From: Lacrimispora xylanisolvens
GTDB lineage: Bacteria; Bacillota; Clostridia; Lachnospirales; Lachnospiraceae
Assembly (NCBI RefSeq): GCF_002934545.1
Contig: NZ_PTJA01000005.1
Span: forward strand, 248,001 to 312,000
DNA length: 64,000 nt
Direction: 5' to 3'
The stretch's first letter is position 1. Every line of letters begins with the position of its first letter. The position numbers were made by a program, and so were the translations under genes. The notes under the pieces are model-generated. The model searched no databases and had not been told where the DNA came from. It saw nothing but the letters and a program-made list of their open reading frames with translations. Positions 17,305 through 26,936 of this stretch are shown here, in pieces.

Positions 17305-17320
17305 GCGTAAGCGCTTACAC
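17305..17320. promoter_or_regulatory. LacI-type operator of the ABC/GH28 operon
   Basis: GCGTAAGCGCTTACAC, identical over 16 bases to the site at 7498-7513. On the minus strand a TATAAT box (17340-17335) lies 14 bases upstream, while the -35 region is weak (ATGAAT). A weak -35 box suggests that an activator is also needed; the divergent AraC gene 100 bases away is the obvious candidate. Confidence 0.72.
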
Positions 17321-17444
17321 AACACTTTTTTATTATTATAACACCTATGTCCTTATAATTCATTTCAAATTCGGCACAAAACATTGCATATTTTGACATC
17401 CTATGATATTATTTTAGTAGTATTAGCCAAGGAGAATGCAAATA

Positions 17445-18311
17445 ATGAAAGTACTTACTTCATATTCGGAAGGAATTGACCGGTGTTTTGAAAGCCATTA
17501 CTTTTCCATCGCACATCTGCACAAGGAAAGCAGTGTTTTAAGCATGCACAGCCACCGGTGCTGTGAGTTCTACTTTTCAATCAGCGGCGGACGGACCTTT
17601 TTGATTGAAGATAACAATTACCGCATAGAACCTGGCGATTTATTTATGATTAATCCCCGGGAGAAGCATCAGATTCTTCAGATGGATTCGTCCATCCCCC
17701 ATGAACGGTATGCTGTTTTTATTGATCCGGAGTATTTAAAGACTATTTCCACTGATTATACGGATTTAACCTACTGTTTCACCCACCGGCCGGATAACTT
17801 TTCCCACCGGATCCACTTAAACCAGGGTCAGCAGCGGCGGTTTACCTACTATTTTAATAAGCTGGCAGTAGAGGAGGGGTTCGGACACGATGTGGAAGAA
17901 CGCTCTGCTTTTGCGGAGTTTATGGTGTTTTTAACAAAATGTGCAACAGAAGCAGATATGGGAGAACAGTCAGAAGAACAGAGACAGTATTTTAACAGTA
18001 AGGTGGCAGATATTATTACCTATATCCACCATAACATTGATTCTTCCCTGAGCATTGGGGAGATCGCCGCCCATTTTTATTTAAGCACCTCATACCTTTG
18101 CAGACTCTTTAAGAAGGGGACAGGTACTACCATCAACTCTTATATTACCACCAGAAGAATTGAACTGGCGCAGACGCTGTTAGCTGGCGGATACAGTGTC
18201 AACGAAGTTTACAGCATGTGCGGCTTTAATGATTACAGCAATTTCTTTAAAGCCTTTACAAAGAAAACAGGAATATCACCGAAGAAATTCGCACAAAACA
18301 GCTTAAGTTAA
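17445..18311 (+). CDS. AraC-family transcriptional activator
   Basis: 288 residues from ATG 17445, which is ten bases after AAGGAG; ATG 17436 lies only one base after it. The N-terminal cupin sensor (about 20-100: LHKESSVLSMHSHRCCEFYF, PGDLFMINPREKHQI) precedes two AraC helix-turn-helix motifs in the last 100 residues (LSIGEIAAHFYLSTSYLCRL, YSVNEVYSMCGFNDYSNFFK). It is divergent from the ABC operon and convergent with GH105, so it probably activates pectin or rhamnogalacturonan genes in response to a sugar. Confidence 0.92.
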   Translation: MKVLTSYSEGIDRCFESHYFSIAHLHKESSVLSMHSHRCCEFYFSISGGRTFLIEDNNYRIEPGDLFMINPREKHQILQMDSSIPHERYAVFIDPEYLKTISTDYTDLTYCFTHRPDNFSHRIHLNQGQQRRFTYYFNKLAVEEGFGHDVEERSAFAEFMVFLTKCATEADMGEQSEEQRQYFNSKVADIITYIHHNIDSSLSIGEIAAHFYLSTSYLCRLFKKGTGTTINSYITTRRIELAQTLLAGGYSVNEVYSMCGFNDYSNFFKAFTKKTGISPKKFAQNSLS

Positions 18312-18345
18312 AAGGGAATGAGGCGGCCTGCCTCATTCCCTTTTA
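18311..18345. terminator. Bidirectional terminator between araC-type gene and GH105
   Basis: AAAGGGAATGAGGC and GCCTCATTCCCTTT form a perfect 14-bp stem with loop GGCCT, flanked by A and T runs on either side. It ends both converging genes. Confidence 0.9.
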
Positions 18346-18349
18346 TTTT

Positions 18350-19486
18350 CTATGACTGATATTCCCATCCGCACCGCTTCATCTCTGTATATGCAAGAAG
18401 GAACGGTCCTACACCCTTTGCATCATCTTTTACCACTGGTTCAGACATATAGTACTGGAAGGTTCCGTCTCTTCTGTCTTTCCCGCCCAGACCTGCCACC
18501 AGACAGATTCCGCCTAAGCTCATATTTCCTTCTTCCATGTGAAGATATGTTTTACAGATCCCTTCAAATGCTTTTTTTCCGTATTCTGCATAGGACTCAG
18601 GCAGATAACCAAGGCGCACGCCTTTTAAGATGGCATAGGAAAAGATTGCGCTTCCGCTGGTTTCCAGATAGTTTTTATCCATTCCTCCCAGATTGACCAC
18701 CTGATACCACATGCCGCTTGGATCCTGATATTTTAACATGGCATCAATCAGGGACTGGAATGCTTCTTTCATCTGATGCAGCTCGGCCTGCTCCTTGTGA
18801 TTGTCTTTATCCATGGTATCAAGAAGCGCCATGGAGTACCAGCCCAGTGCTCTCAGCCAGAAATTCTGGGAAAGTCCTGTGACTTTATCACACCAGAACA
18901 TCTCTCTGGATGAATCATAGGCATGATAATAAAGTCCTGTCTCACTATCCCGCATATGCTTTGTTATATTGGCAAACTGGCTGTAAATATCTTCGCATTT
19001 TTTTCTGTCATTGAAGCGGGCCTCGTATTCCATATAAAATGGCTGACACATATAAAGACCGTCGAGCCACACCTGATTGGGATATATATTTTTATGCCAG
19101 AAATTACCCTCTTTTGTTCTGGGCATCTTCTCAATCTGGCTGTAAACCAGATCAATTGCCTTTCTGTACTTTTCCTTTCCGGTCAGATCGTAAAGTTCAA
19201 ACAGGGTTTTTCCTGCATTTACATTATCAATGTTCAGCTCTTCTACATCATATCCCTCAATGGATCCGTCTTCCTTTACACGGTAATCAATAAACGTATC
19301 TGCAAATTCCAGATATTTGGAATCCTTTGTAATGGAATACATCTCCAGGATTGCCTTAATCATGCAGCCGTCAATGTAATTCCAGCCGGCTTTCTCTCCC
19401 TGAAGAATCTTTTCAATGTTCCAGACCGGACGGTCCGGAGTACTTTTTTCCATTAGTTCATTGATATATCGCTCAATTACATCCAT
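18350..19486 (-). CDS. GH105 unsaturated galacturonyl/rhamnogalacturonyl hydrolase
   Basis: 378 residues from ATG 19486 with AGAGAGGA upstream; a start at 19516 has none. The protein is an alpha/alpha six-hairpin barrel of glycoside hydrolase family 105. Seen: PNQVWLDGLYMCQPF with the catalytic Asp, TGLSQNFWLRALGWYSMAL, and the ending GVGPFLLAYTEM. It releases 4,5-unsaturated uronic acid from oligosaccharides made by pectate or rhamnogalacturonan lyases (YteR/YesR type). No signal peptide is present, so it acts in the cytoplasm on imported products. No LacI palindrome is visible upstream, so its regulation probably differs from the uxa and ABC operons. Confidence 0.92.
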   Translation of the reverse strand: MDVIERYINELMEKSTPDRPVWNIEKILQGEKAGWNYIDGCMIKAILEMYSITKDSKYLEFADTFIDYRVKEDGSIEGYDVEELNIDNVNAGKTLFELYDLTGKEKYRKAIDLVYSQIEKMPRTKEGNFWHKNIYPNQVWLDGLYMCQPFYMEYEARFNDRKKCEDIYSQFANITKHMRDSETGLYYHAYDSSREMFWCDKVTGLSQNFWLRALGWYSMALLDTMDKDNHKEQAELHQMKEAFQSLIDAMLKYQDPSGMWYQVVNLGGMDKNYLETSGSAIFSYAILKGVRLGYLPESYAEYGKKAFEGICKTYLHMEEGNMSLGGICLVAGLGGKDRRDGTFQYYMSEPVVKDDAKGVGPFLLAYTEMKRCGWEYQS

Positions 19487-19720
19487 GTTTCGTTTCCTCT
19501 CTTTGTTCATGATCAATTATGGTTTTTATCATAGCATGGTTTTTCTGACTTGTCACGGATGAGATTGGCAGGGAATCAATGACTGTACAATATCCATAAT
19601 TTCACCTGCCATTTTTTATGTACTTTTCATCTTACTTCTATTAAAACTTATGATAAGATAATCTGGATTACATCCGCTTCTGACAAAGAGAAGCAGTTTA
19701 GAAAAGGGAGCATGGAAAGC

Positions 19721-20557
19721 ATGAAGTACTTTACAGAACCGATTATCATCACCAAAAAGCAGACCGGTAAAGAGAAATTAATCGCCGGTGCATCTCTAAA
19801 CGCCTACCTCTTAGACCCTGTCTCCGTTGCTCCAAATCGTCTGCGTCCGGCAGTGATCATCTGTCCGGGAGGCGGTTATGAGCACTTATCGGACCGGGAA
19901 GGAGAACCCATTGCCATGCAGTTTTTATCCATGGGCTGCCACGCATTTGTTCTTAATTACAGCATAGCTCCGGAGGAATTTCCTTATCCCCAGATGGAGC
20001 TGGCAGCATCCGTCTCCCTGGTTCGTTCCCATGCACAGGAATGGCTGATCGATCCGGAAAAGATTATCGTCTGCGGTTTCTCAGCTGGAGGCCATCTTGC
20101 CTGCAGCCTGGGGGCATTCTGGAATCAGGAGTTCTTATACGGACCCTTGGAACTTACTCCGGAAGAAATTAAACCAAATGGCATGATACTGGCATATCCG
20201 GTGATTTCTTCCGGGCCTTACTGCCATCAGGGTTCTTTCCTTAATTTATTAGGAGCCGATGGAACAAATGAAGCAGCGCGCCGCCTGGTTTCTCTTGAAC
20301 ATCAGGTAGGTTCCCACACTCCGCCTGTATTCTTATGGCATACCTCTACTGACGATGCCGTACCAGTAAAAAACAGTTACTTACTGGCTGATGCACTTAC
20401 GGAGCATGGTGTCAGTGTGGAAATGCATATCTACCCTGCAGGCTGCCACGGACTGTCTTTGGCGAACAGGGAAGTTTCCGGGGAGGACGGCCGCTTCATC
20501 GTTCCCCAGTGCCAGAACTGGATTTCTCTTGCTAAAACCTGGCTGGAACATCTGTAG
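19721..20557 (+). CDS. Alpha/beta-hydrolase, probable carbohydrate acetylesterase
   Basis: 278 residues from ATG 19721, ten bases after AAGGGAG; an ATG at 19712 is too close to that site. Seen: the oxyanion loop VIICPGGGYEHLSDREGE, the nucleophile elbow CGFSAGGHLA, the acid in TSTDDAVPV and the histidine in AGCHGLSLA. These place it in the BD-FAE/acetyl-xylan-esterase-like group. It is divergent from GH105. In this setting it probably deacetylates pectin oligosaccharides in the cytoplasm. The exact ester is inferred. Confidence 0.88.
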   Translation: MKYFTEPIIITKKQTGKEKLIAGASLNAYLLDPVSVAPNRLRPAVIICPGGGYEHLSDREGEPIAMQFLSMGCHAFVLNYSIAPEEFPYPQMELAASVSLVRSHAQEWLIDPEKIIVCGFSAGGHLACSLGAFWNQEFLYGPLELTPEEIKPNGMILAYPVISSGPYCHQGSFLNLLGADGTNEAARRLVSLEHQVGSHTPPVFLWHTSTDDAVPVKNSYLLADALTEHGVSVEMHIYPAGCHGLSLANREVSGEDGRFIVPQCQNWISLAKTWLEHL

Positions 20558-20561
20558 GCAT

Positions 20562-20609
20562 GAAAAAGGCGGGGCACTGGGAGTATTACTACTTCCGGTT
20601 GTCCCGCCT
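20562..20609 (-). terminator. Terminator of the dnaE-pfkA transcription unit
   Basis: On the minus strand AGGCGGG (20609-20603) pairs with CCCGCCT (20573-20567), with extra internal pairing, and is followed by TTTTT. Confidence 0.75.
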
Positions 20610-20632
20610 GTTCTATCAATTTCCTGTTCTTA

Positions 20633-21649
<1,017 letters not shown>

Positions 21650-21672
21650 TTACATTTCATACACGTTGTATT

Positions 21673-24600
21673 CTAATTCATTTTGCCAATCTTTTCAAGT
21701 TTTTTTTCTACAAGTCTGACATTTATTTCACCAAGTTTTTTGGTTAAAATATCAAGAAGTCCATCGGAAGCATTCACATTCCAGTTAGCTGGGAGCACTT
21801 TCTTTGCCCGTTCACGCTCCAGATAGATGATTACGGAATCACTGCCCTCGGATTCCCGAAGCAGTTCAAGAATCTCCCGCTCCAATTCCACATAGGTATC
21901 CTTGTCAGGGAATTTCAGCCACAGTTCTTTGGGAACTGCTGAAAATGGAATGACTCTCTCACAGATCAGCTTTCCAACCGGATCATCTCCAACGGAAGCT
22001 CTGCCCTGGATAAACACTTTAGAATCCTCCACAAACAGCTCTCTCTTGCTTTCATAATCCTTTGGAAATACAATGACCTCCACAGAGCCCACCAGATCTT
22101 CCAGGGTCAGGAATGCCATCATCTTGTTGTTTCTGGTAGTTTTTACGTTTTTGCCTGTAATCATACCACCAATGGTGACGTAAGCACCGTCCTGCACATT
22201 GGTCTTCTGGGTTTCCTCGTCTACGATAAAATCCACAGTCACTGCTGTAATGTGGTTTCTCCAGGTCTCCTCATATGCTTCCAGCGGATGGCCGCTTACA
22301 TAGATGCCAAGAGTCTCCTTTTCAAATGCCAGAAGATCTTCCTTCCCAAACTCACCCACATCAGGAAATGTAATCTGATAGTTGCTTTTCTCTTCCTCTC
22401 CAGCAAGATCAAACAGGGTAATCTGTCCTTCCATGGTATTCTTTCGTTCCTTGCTCCTCTGGTCAAGAAGCTCCGGCGCGATTAAAAGCTTCTGCTTTCT
22501 GGTACCGGGAAGAGTGTCAAGAGCTCCTGACTTGATGAAATTCTCAAGGGTCCGCTTATTGACTTCTTTGTTGCTCATTCGGTCGATAAAGTCTTCCATA
22601 TCGTGATAGAGTCCGTTTGTTATCCTCTCTGCCACTATCTGCTCCACCACGGATTTGCCCACGCTTTTAATGGCAGAAAGGCCATAGCGAATGGACTTGC
22701 CTGAAACGGAAAATCCGCTTTCTCCCTCATTGATATCCGGCGGAAGTATGGAAATCCCCATCTGCCTGCAGCTCAGGATATACTCTGAAACCTTAGACAC
22801 GTTGTCCATAACAGAGGTTAAAAGTGCTGCCATAAACTCCTGTGGATAATAGTATTTTAAGAATGCAGTCTGATAGGATACGACTGCATAAGCAGCTGCA
22901 TGGGATTTATTAAATGCATATTTAGCGAAATCAATCATCTCATCATAGATCTGATTGGCAGTCTTTTCATCCACGCCATTGGCGATACAGCCGGCTACCC
23001 CTTCTTCCGCATTGCCATATACGAAATTCTGGCGTTCCTTCTCCATAACATAAGTTTTCTTCTTAGACATGGCTCGGCGCACCAGATCGCTTCGGCCCAT
23101 GGTATATCCGGCCAGGTCGCGGACGATCTGCATAACCTGTTCCTGGTAAACGATACAGCCATGGGTGGGCCCCAGGATGTGCTCCAGCTGAGGACAGTCA
23201 TAGGTAATGGAATTCCGGTCATTCTTACCCTTTAAATACTTGGGAATAAAATCCATGGGGCCGGGACGGTAAAGAGAAATTCCTGCGATAATATCTTCCA
23301 GACTCTCCGGCTTTAACTCCTTCATGAAACTCTTCATGCCGGAACTTTCCAGCTGGAATACCCCGTCGTCCTTTCCGGATCCGATGGAATCAAGCACTGC
23401 CTTGTCATTATAATCAATCTGATCCATATCAAGGACAAGATCCCGGTTCTTCTTGATTGCTTCCACTGCATTCTGAATCACCGTAAGGGTTCTAAGCCCC
23501 AGGAAATCCATCTTTAAAAGTCCCAGCTCTTCCAGTGTGGTCATGGTAAACTGGGTGGTTATGGTTCCGTCCGCTGCTTTTGACAAAGGAACGTATTCAT
23601 CCACCGAAGTACGGCTGATTACCACTCCCGCCGCATGCATGGAGGTATGTCTGGGCAGACCTTCCAGACGCATGGACATATCAATTAAGTATTTTACTTC
23701 GGGGTCATCGTTATAGGCACTACGCAGGTCAGGGCTTTGTTTCAGCGCCTTTTCCAGTGTCATGCCAAGGTCACCCGGTATCATCTTGGCAATGGCGTCA
23801 CAGCGGGCGTAAGGCATATCCAGCACCCTTCCTACGTCTCTCACCACACCCTTCGCTGCCAGGGTACCGAAGGTAACGATCTGAACCACCTGATCCTTGC
23901 CATACTTTTCCACTACATAGTCAATGACTTCCTGGCGCCGTTCAAAGCAGAAATCCACGTCAATATCAGGCATGGAGACTCGTTCCGGATTTAAGAAACG
24001 CTCAAAAAGAAGGTTATACCGAATGGGATCAATGTCCGTGATCCCCAGACAGTAGGAGACGATACTTCCGGCGGCAGATCCTCTTCCCGGACCAACCATG
24101 ATATTCTGGGATCTGGCATAATGAATAAAATCCCATACAATCAGGAAGTAGTCCACATATCCCATGCTATGGATAACATCCAGCTCATAGGCAAGACGTT
24201 CCTTTAAAGTCCCGTCATCATCGGGATAATGGCGTAAAAAGCCCTCGGTACATAGTTTATTTAAATAACTCCAGGAGTCATAGCCTTCCGGTACATCATA
24301 CTTTGGCAGCTTGGTAACTCCGAATTCAATCTCAACATCACACCGCTGGGCGATCTTATGGGTATTCTCCACTGCCTGGGTTGCATAGGAGAAAAGCTTC
24401 TTCATCTCTTCTTCCGATTTGCAGTAATACTGACCGCCCTCGTAGCGCATCCGGTTTTCGTCTGTCACCTTCTTACCGGTCTGAATGCACAGTAAAATAT
24501 CGTGGGGTGTGGCATCCTCTGCATAGGTATAATGAATATCATTGGTTGCCACCAGCTCGATACCGGTCTCCTCGCTCATACGCACCAGCCCCTGATTCAC

Positions 24601-25155
24601 GGTCTTCTGCATGGGAATGCCATGATCCTGAAGCTCAAGGAAGAAATTGCCCTCTCCGAAGATCTGCTGATAATGAAGAGCCGCTTCCTTTCCCTTTTCA
24701 TACTGGCCTCTGCCAATATAGCGCTGCACCTCACCTGCCAGACAGGCACTGAGAGCGATTACGCCCTCATGATATTCTTTTAATATCTCATAATCCACTC
24801 TTGGTTTATAATAAAATCCATCTACAAATCCTTTGGAAACAATCTTCATTAAATTCTGATAGCCCTGATTGTTCTCAGCAAGAAGTACCAGATGGTAGTA
24901 CCGGTCTTCCCCGCCTGCAAGCTCTCTGTCAAATCTGGAACCGGATGTCACATACACCTCACAGCCGATTATTGGCTTGATGCCGGCTTCCCTGGCGGCT
25001 CTGTAAAAATCAATTACCCCATACATGACGCCATGGTCCGTAATTGCCATACTGTCCATTCCCAGTTCTTTTGCTCTGGCGGTCAGTTCCTTAATTTTGC
25101 AGGACCCATCAAGCAGGCTGTATTCTGTATGGACATGCAAATGTGTAAATGCCAT
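21673..25155 (-). CDS. dnaE: DNA polymerase III alpha subunit (DnaE)
   Basis: 1,160 residues, the length of DnaE1. The N-terminal PHP domain has HLHVHTEYSLLDG. The polymerase core carries GPGRGSAAGSIVSYCLGIT and PDIDVDFCFERR, with the catalytic aspartates, and FNKSHAAAYAVVSYQTA. The C-terminal part has an HhH and an OB-fold (VTIGGMITGKNVKTTRNNK). It is a replicative polymerase subunit. In Firmicutes DnaE usually works beside PolC, which is not in the window. AAGGAG precedes ATG 25155. Confidence 0.97.
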   Translation of the reverse strand: MAFTHLHVHTEYSLLDGSCKIKELTARAKELGMDSMAITDHGVMYGVIDFYRAAREAGIKPIIGCEVYVTSGSRFDRELAGGEDRYYHLVLLAENNQGYQNLMKIVSKGFVDGFYYKPRVDYEILKEYHEGVIALSACLAGEVQRYIGRGQYEKGKEAALHYQQIFGEGNFFLELQDHGIPMQKTVNQGLVRMSEETGIELVATNDIHYTYAEDATPHDILLCIQTGKKVTDENRMRYEGGQYYCKSEEEMKKLFSYATQAVENTHKIAQRCDVEIEFGVTKLPKYDVPEGYDSWSYLNKLCTEGFLRHYPDDDGTLKERLAYELDVIHSMGYVDYFLIVWDFIHYARSQNIMVGPGRGSAAGSIVSYCLGITDIDPIRYNLLFERFLNPERVSMPDIDVDFCFERRQEVIDYVVEKYGKDQVVQIVTFGTLAAKGVVRDVGRVLDMPYARCDAIAKMIPGDLGMTLEKALKQSPDLRSAYNDDPEVKYLIDMSMRLEGLPRHTSMHAAGVVISRTSVDEYVPLSKAADGTITTQFTMTTLEELGLLKMDFLGLRTLTVIQNAVEAIKKNRDLVLDMDQIDYNDKAVLDSIGSGKDDGVFQLESSGMKSFMKELKPESLEDIIAGISLYRPGPMDFIPKYLKGKNDRNSITYDCPQLEHILGPTHGCIVYQEQVMQIVRDLAGYTMGRSDLVRRAMSKKKTYVMEKERQNFVYGNAEEGVAGCIANGVDEKTANQIYDEMIDFAKYAFNKSHAAAYAVVSYQTAFLKYYYPQEFMAALLTSVMDNVSKVSEYILSCRQMGISILPPDINEGESGFSVSGKSIRYGLSAIKSVGKSVVEQIVAERITNGLYHDMEDFIDRMSNKEVNKRTLENFIKSGALDTLPGTRKQKLLIAPELLDQRSKERKNTMEGQITLFDLAGEEEKSNYQITFPDVGEFGKEDLLAFEKETLGIYVSGHPLEAYEETWRNHITAVTVDFIVDEETQKTNVQDGAYVTIGGMITGKNVKTTRNNKMMAFLTLEDLVGSVEVIVFPKDYESKRELFVEDSKVFIQGRASVGDDPVGKLICERVIPFSAVPKELWLKFPDKDTYVELEREILELLRESEGSDSVIIYLERERAKKVLPANWNVNASDGLLDILTKKLGEINVRLVEKKLEKIGKMN

Positions 25156-25364
25156 CTGTCGTTTCTCCTTCTATCCTCATTTCTTCTATTATAACATAAA
25201 AAGACAGCCCCTGAAAATATTTTGCTTTAAAATAAAAGGAATGAAAATGATACATGGTATCTTTAAAACTCTTTCTGACAGCAGTGGAAGGACAGGGCAT
25301 AGATTACTCTTCTTCCTCCCTCTACCTCACTTCTTCTATTTTTTGACCTTCTCTATCCTAATTT

Positions 25365-25507
25365 GAGGCATTTCAGAGGCCGATTCTTTGTTTGTGCCCC
25401 GCCGTTTCTTCACTTGCGGGGCAATGGTAAAATCTTATTCCTAAAAATTCCCTATTCCTTCTATTCCATTTGGGGCATAGCAACAGATAGGTCTCAGCCT
25501 ATGCCTC
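25365..25507. ncRNA. Candidate structured RNA in the dnaE-HPr intergenic gap
   Basis: The 500 bases between dnaE and the HPr-like gene hold no convincing gene but dense pairing. On the plus strand GAGGCAT (25365) can pair with ATGCCTC (25501) and GAGGCC (25376) with GGTCTC (25490), closing a domain with the perfect hairpin GCCCCGC/GCGGGGC (25396-25422) and a helix CAATGG/CCATTTG. An alternative perfect helix is GGCATAG/CTATGCC (25474-25505). Both strands could fold. The size, closing stem and large internal loops recall 6S RNA, but I cannot match it to a known class and see no clear promoter. Confidence 0.3.
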
Positions 25508-25613
25508 TAAATAAGAATACTCAAAACCAAAGCAGTCAAGCCCTGGCTTAACCATAGCAGAAATCTTATATTTGTGCGCAAAAGCCTCAGCAGCTAAAAA
25601 GGGGGATATATAA

Positions 25614-25655
25614 GAGGCGGAGCTTCCATTGTCAGGCAATGGCAGTCTCCGCCTC
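25614..25655 (-). terminator. Terminator after the HPr-like gene
   Basis: GAGGCGGAG pairs with CTCCGCCTC (25614-25622 with 25647-25655), with an inner CCATTG/CAATGG stem. It lies 23 bases after the stop of the whiA-crh-like operon. The U tract on the minus strand is weak (TTATATA). Confidence 0.6.
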
Positions 25656-25678
25656 AAAAACACGTTATATTCCAGTTA

Positions 25679-25936
25679 TTATTCCTGATTGCTTAAGTAT
25701 TTCTCGATCTCACTGACCGCGTGCTCTTCATCAGTTCCATCTGCTGTAATTGTAATCTGCTCTCCTGCAGCAAGGCCGAGAGTCATCATACCCATAATAC
25801 TTTTGGCATTCACTCTTTTTGATTCGATTTCAACATAAATGTTGCTTTCATACTGGCTGGCAACCTGAACCAGCATAGCAACTGGTCTCGCCTCCAAACC
25901 TGATGCAAGTTCCACGGTGACTGTTTTTCTTACCAT
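25679..25936 (-). CDS. Crh-like HPr-family protein without His15
   Basis: 85 residues from ATG 25936, with GAGGAGG upstream. The fold is HPr, but the segment around the phosphotransfer site reads ASGLEARPVAM: Glu15 replaces the histidine that receives phosphate from enzyme I. The regulatory site is kept, with Ser46 in VNAKSIMGMMTLG. It should therefore be unable to carry phosphate for PTS sugars but able to be phosphorylated on Ser46 by HprK and to act with CcpA, like Bacillus Crh (Gln15). The position just after whiA, in a cluster with rapZ and hprK, matches the crh locus of Bacillus. A true HPr must be encoded elsewhere. Glu might mimic permanent phosphorylation; that is inference. Confidence 0.88.
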   Translation of the reverse strand: MVRKTVTVELASGLEARPVAMLVQVASQYESNIYVEIESKRVNAKSIMGMMTLGLAAGEQITITADGTDEEHAVSEIEKYLSNQE

Positions 25937-25947
25937 AATTATCCTCC

Positions 25948-26934
25948 TCATTCCTCTGAACGGGTCTGTTCCGTTCCGCTGCCCACGCCTGTCCCGCGCA
26001 GCCGCCCTGCCAAATCACAAAGCTTTCTAAGTCGGTGGTTCACTCCTGATTTACCAACAGGAGGGTCCAGAGCTTCTCCAAGCTCCTTTAATGTTGCGTC
26101 CGGCCTCTCCAGTCTCTCTCTGGCAATCTCCACTAAATTGTCAGGAAGATTATCAAGTCCGATTGTATCTCTGATATATTCTATATCTTCTATCTGCTTT
26201 ACCGCAGCTGATACCGTTTTATTAATATTTGCAGTCTCACAGTTGACCTGTCTGTTCACGCTGTTGCGCATATCCTTTAAGATCCTGATGTTCTCAAGCT
26301 CCATTAAAGCAACCGGGGCCTCCATGACATTTAAAATATCAACAATCTGGCTTCCCTCTTTGATATAGACAACAAAATAACGCTTTCTCTTAACTATCTT
26401 TGCATCAAGTTCAAACGTTGCAATAATCGATTTCAACTGCTCTGCTTTTTCTTCTGTGGCACATACGATTTCATAATGGTAAAACTTCTCCGGATCACTT
26501 AAGGATCCTGACGAGAGAAATGCGCCCCGTATAAATGCTCTCCTGCAGCATGACTGCTGGATCACCACGTTCTTTACTACACTAAGATTCTCTCCTACTT
26601 CTCCGTTTTCGTCAAGGAGTTTGGTTGCATGAAGTACCCGAATGGCATCTTCATGTTCTCTTATCGTTACCGTATAGGTACGATTTTTATTCAAGTAGGC
26701 ATTTCTTCTAATAGAGACATCAGTACTTATATTAAATGTTTTTTTCAATAATGTAAAGTACTTTCTTGCAACTGCTACATTTTCTGTATGGATTTTAATC
26801 GTATAGCGGTCATCTTCCGATATGATTATCTTGCCGCAAAGGCTGATGATCGCAGCCATTTCTGCGATCTGACAGTGTCTTGCCGGGCTGATCTGCCTGG
26901 AAAGCTCTTCTTTTAATTTGGAAGAAAATGACAT
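25948..26934 (-). CDS. whiA: DNA-binding protein WhiA
   Basis: 328 residues. An N-terminal LAGLIDADG-like (homing-endonuclease-derived) domain contains FSSKLKEELSR and CCRRAFIRGAFLSSGSLSDP. The C-terminal HTH carries RERLERPDATLKELGEALDP and SGVNHRLRKL. In Firmicutes WhiA affects cell division and chromosome segregation. It follows rapZ by two bases and precedes the Crh-like gene by 11, matching the Bacillus yvcJ-yvcL-crh order, except that yvcK is absent between rapZ and whiA. Confidence 0.95.
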   Translation of the reverse strand: MSFSSKLKEELSRQISPARHCQIAEMAAIISLCGKIIISEDDRYTIKIHTENVAVARKYFTLLKKTFNISTDVSIRRNAYLNKNRTYTVTIREHEDAIRVLHATKLLDENGEVGENLSVVKNVVIQQSCCRRAFIRGAFLSSGSLSDPEKFYHYEIVCATEEKAEQLKSIIATFELDAKIVKRKRYFVVYIKEGSQIVDILNVMEAPVALMELENIRILKDMRNSVNRQVNCETANINKTVSAAVKQIEDIEYIRDTIGLDNLPDNLVEIARERLERPDATLKELGEALDPPVGKSGVNHRLRKLCDLAGRLRGTGVGSGTEQTRSEE

Positions 26935-26936
26935 AT

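Noticed and set aside
25363-25551. A short plus-strand gene in the dnaE-HPr gap
   Set aside because: No ribosome binding site and no protein-like pattern; the segment is better explained by RNA-like base pairing.
25679-25936. Ordinary HPr phosphocarrier (ptsH)
   Set aside because: Residue 15, the phosphate acceptor in HPr, is Glu, so it cannot act as a PTS carrier in the normal way.
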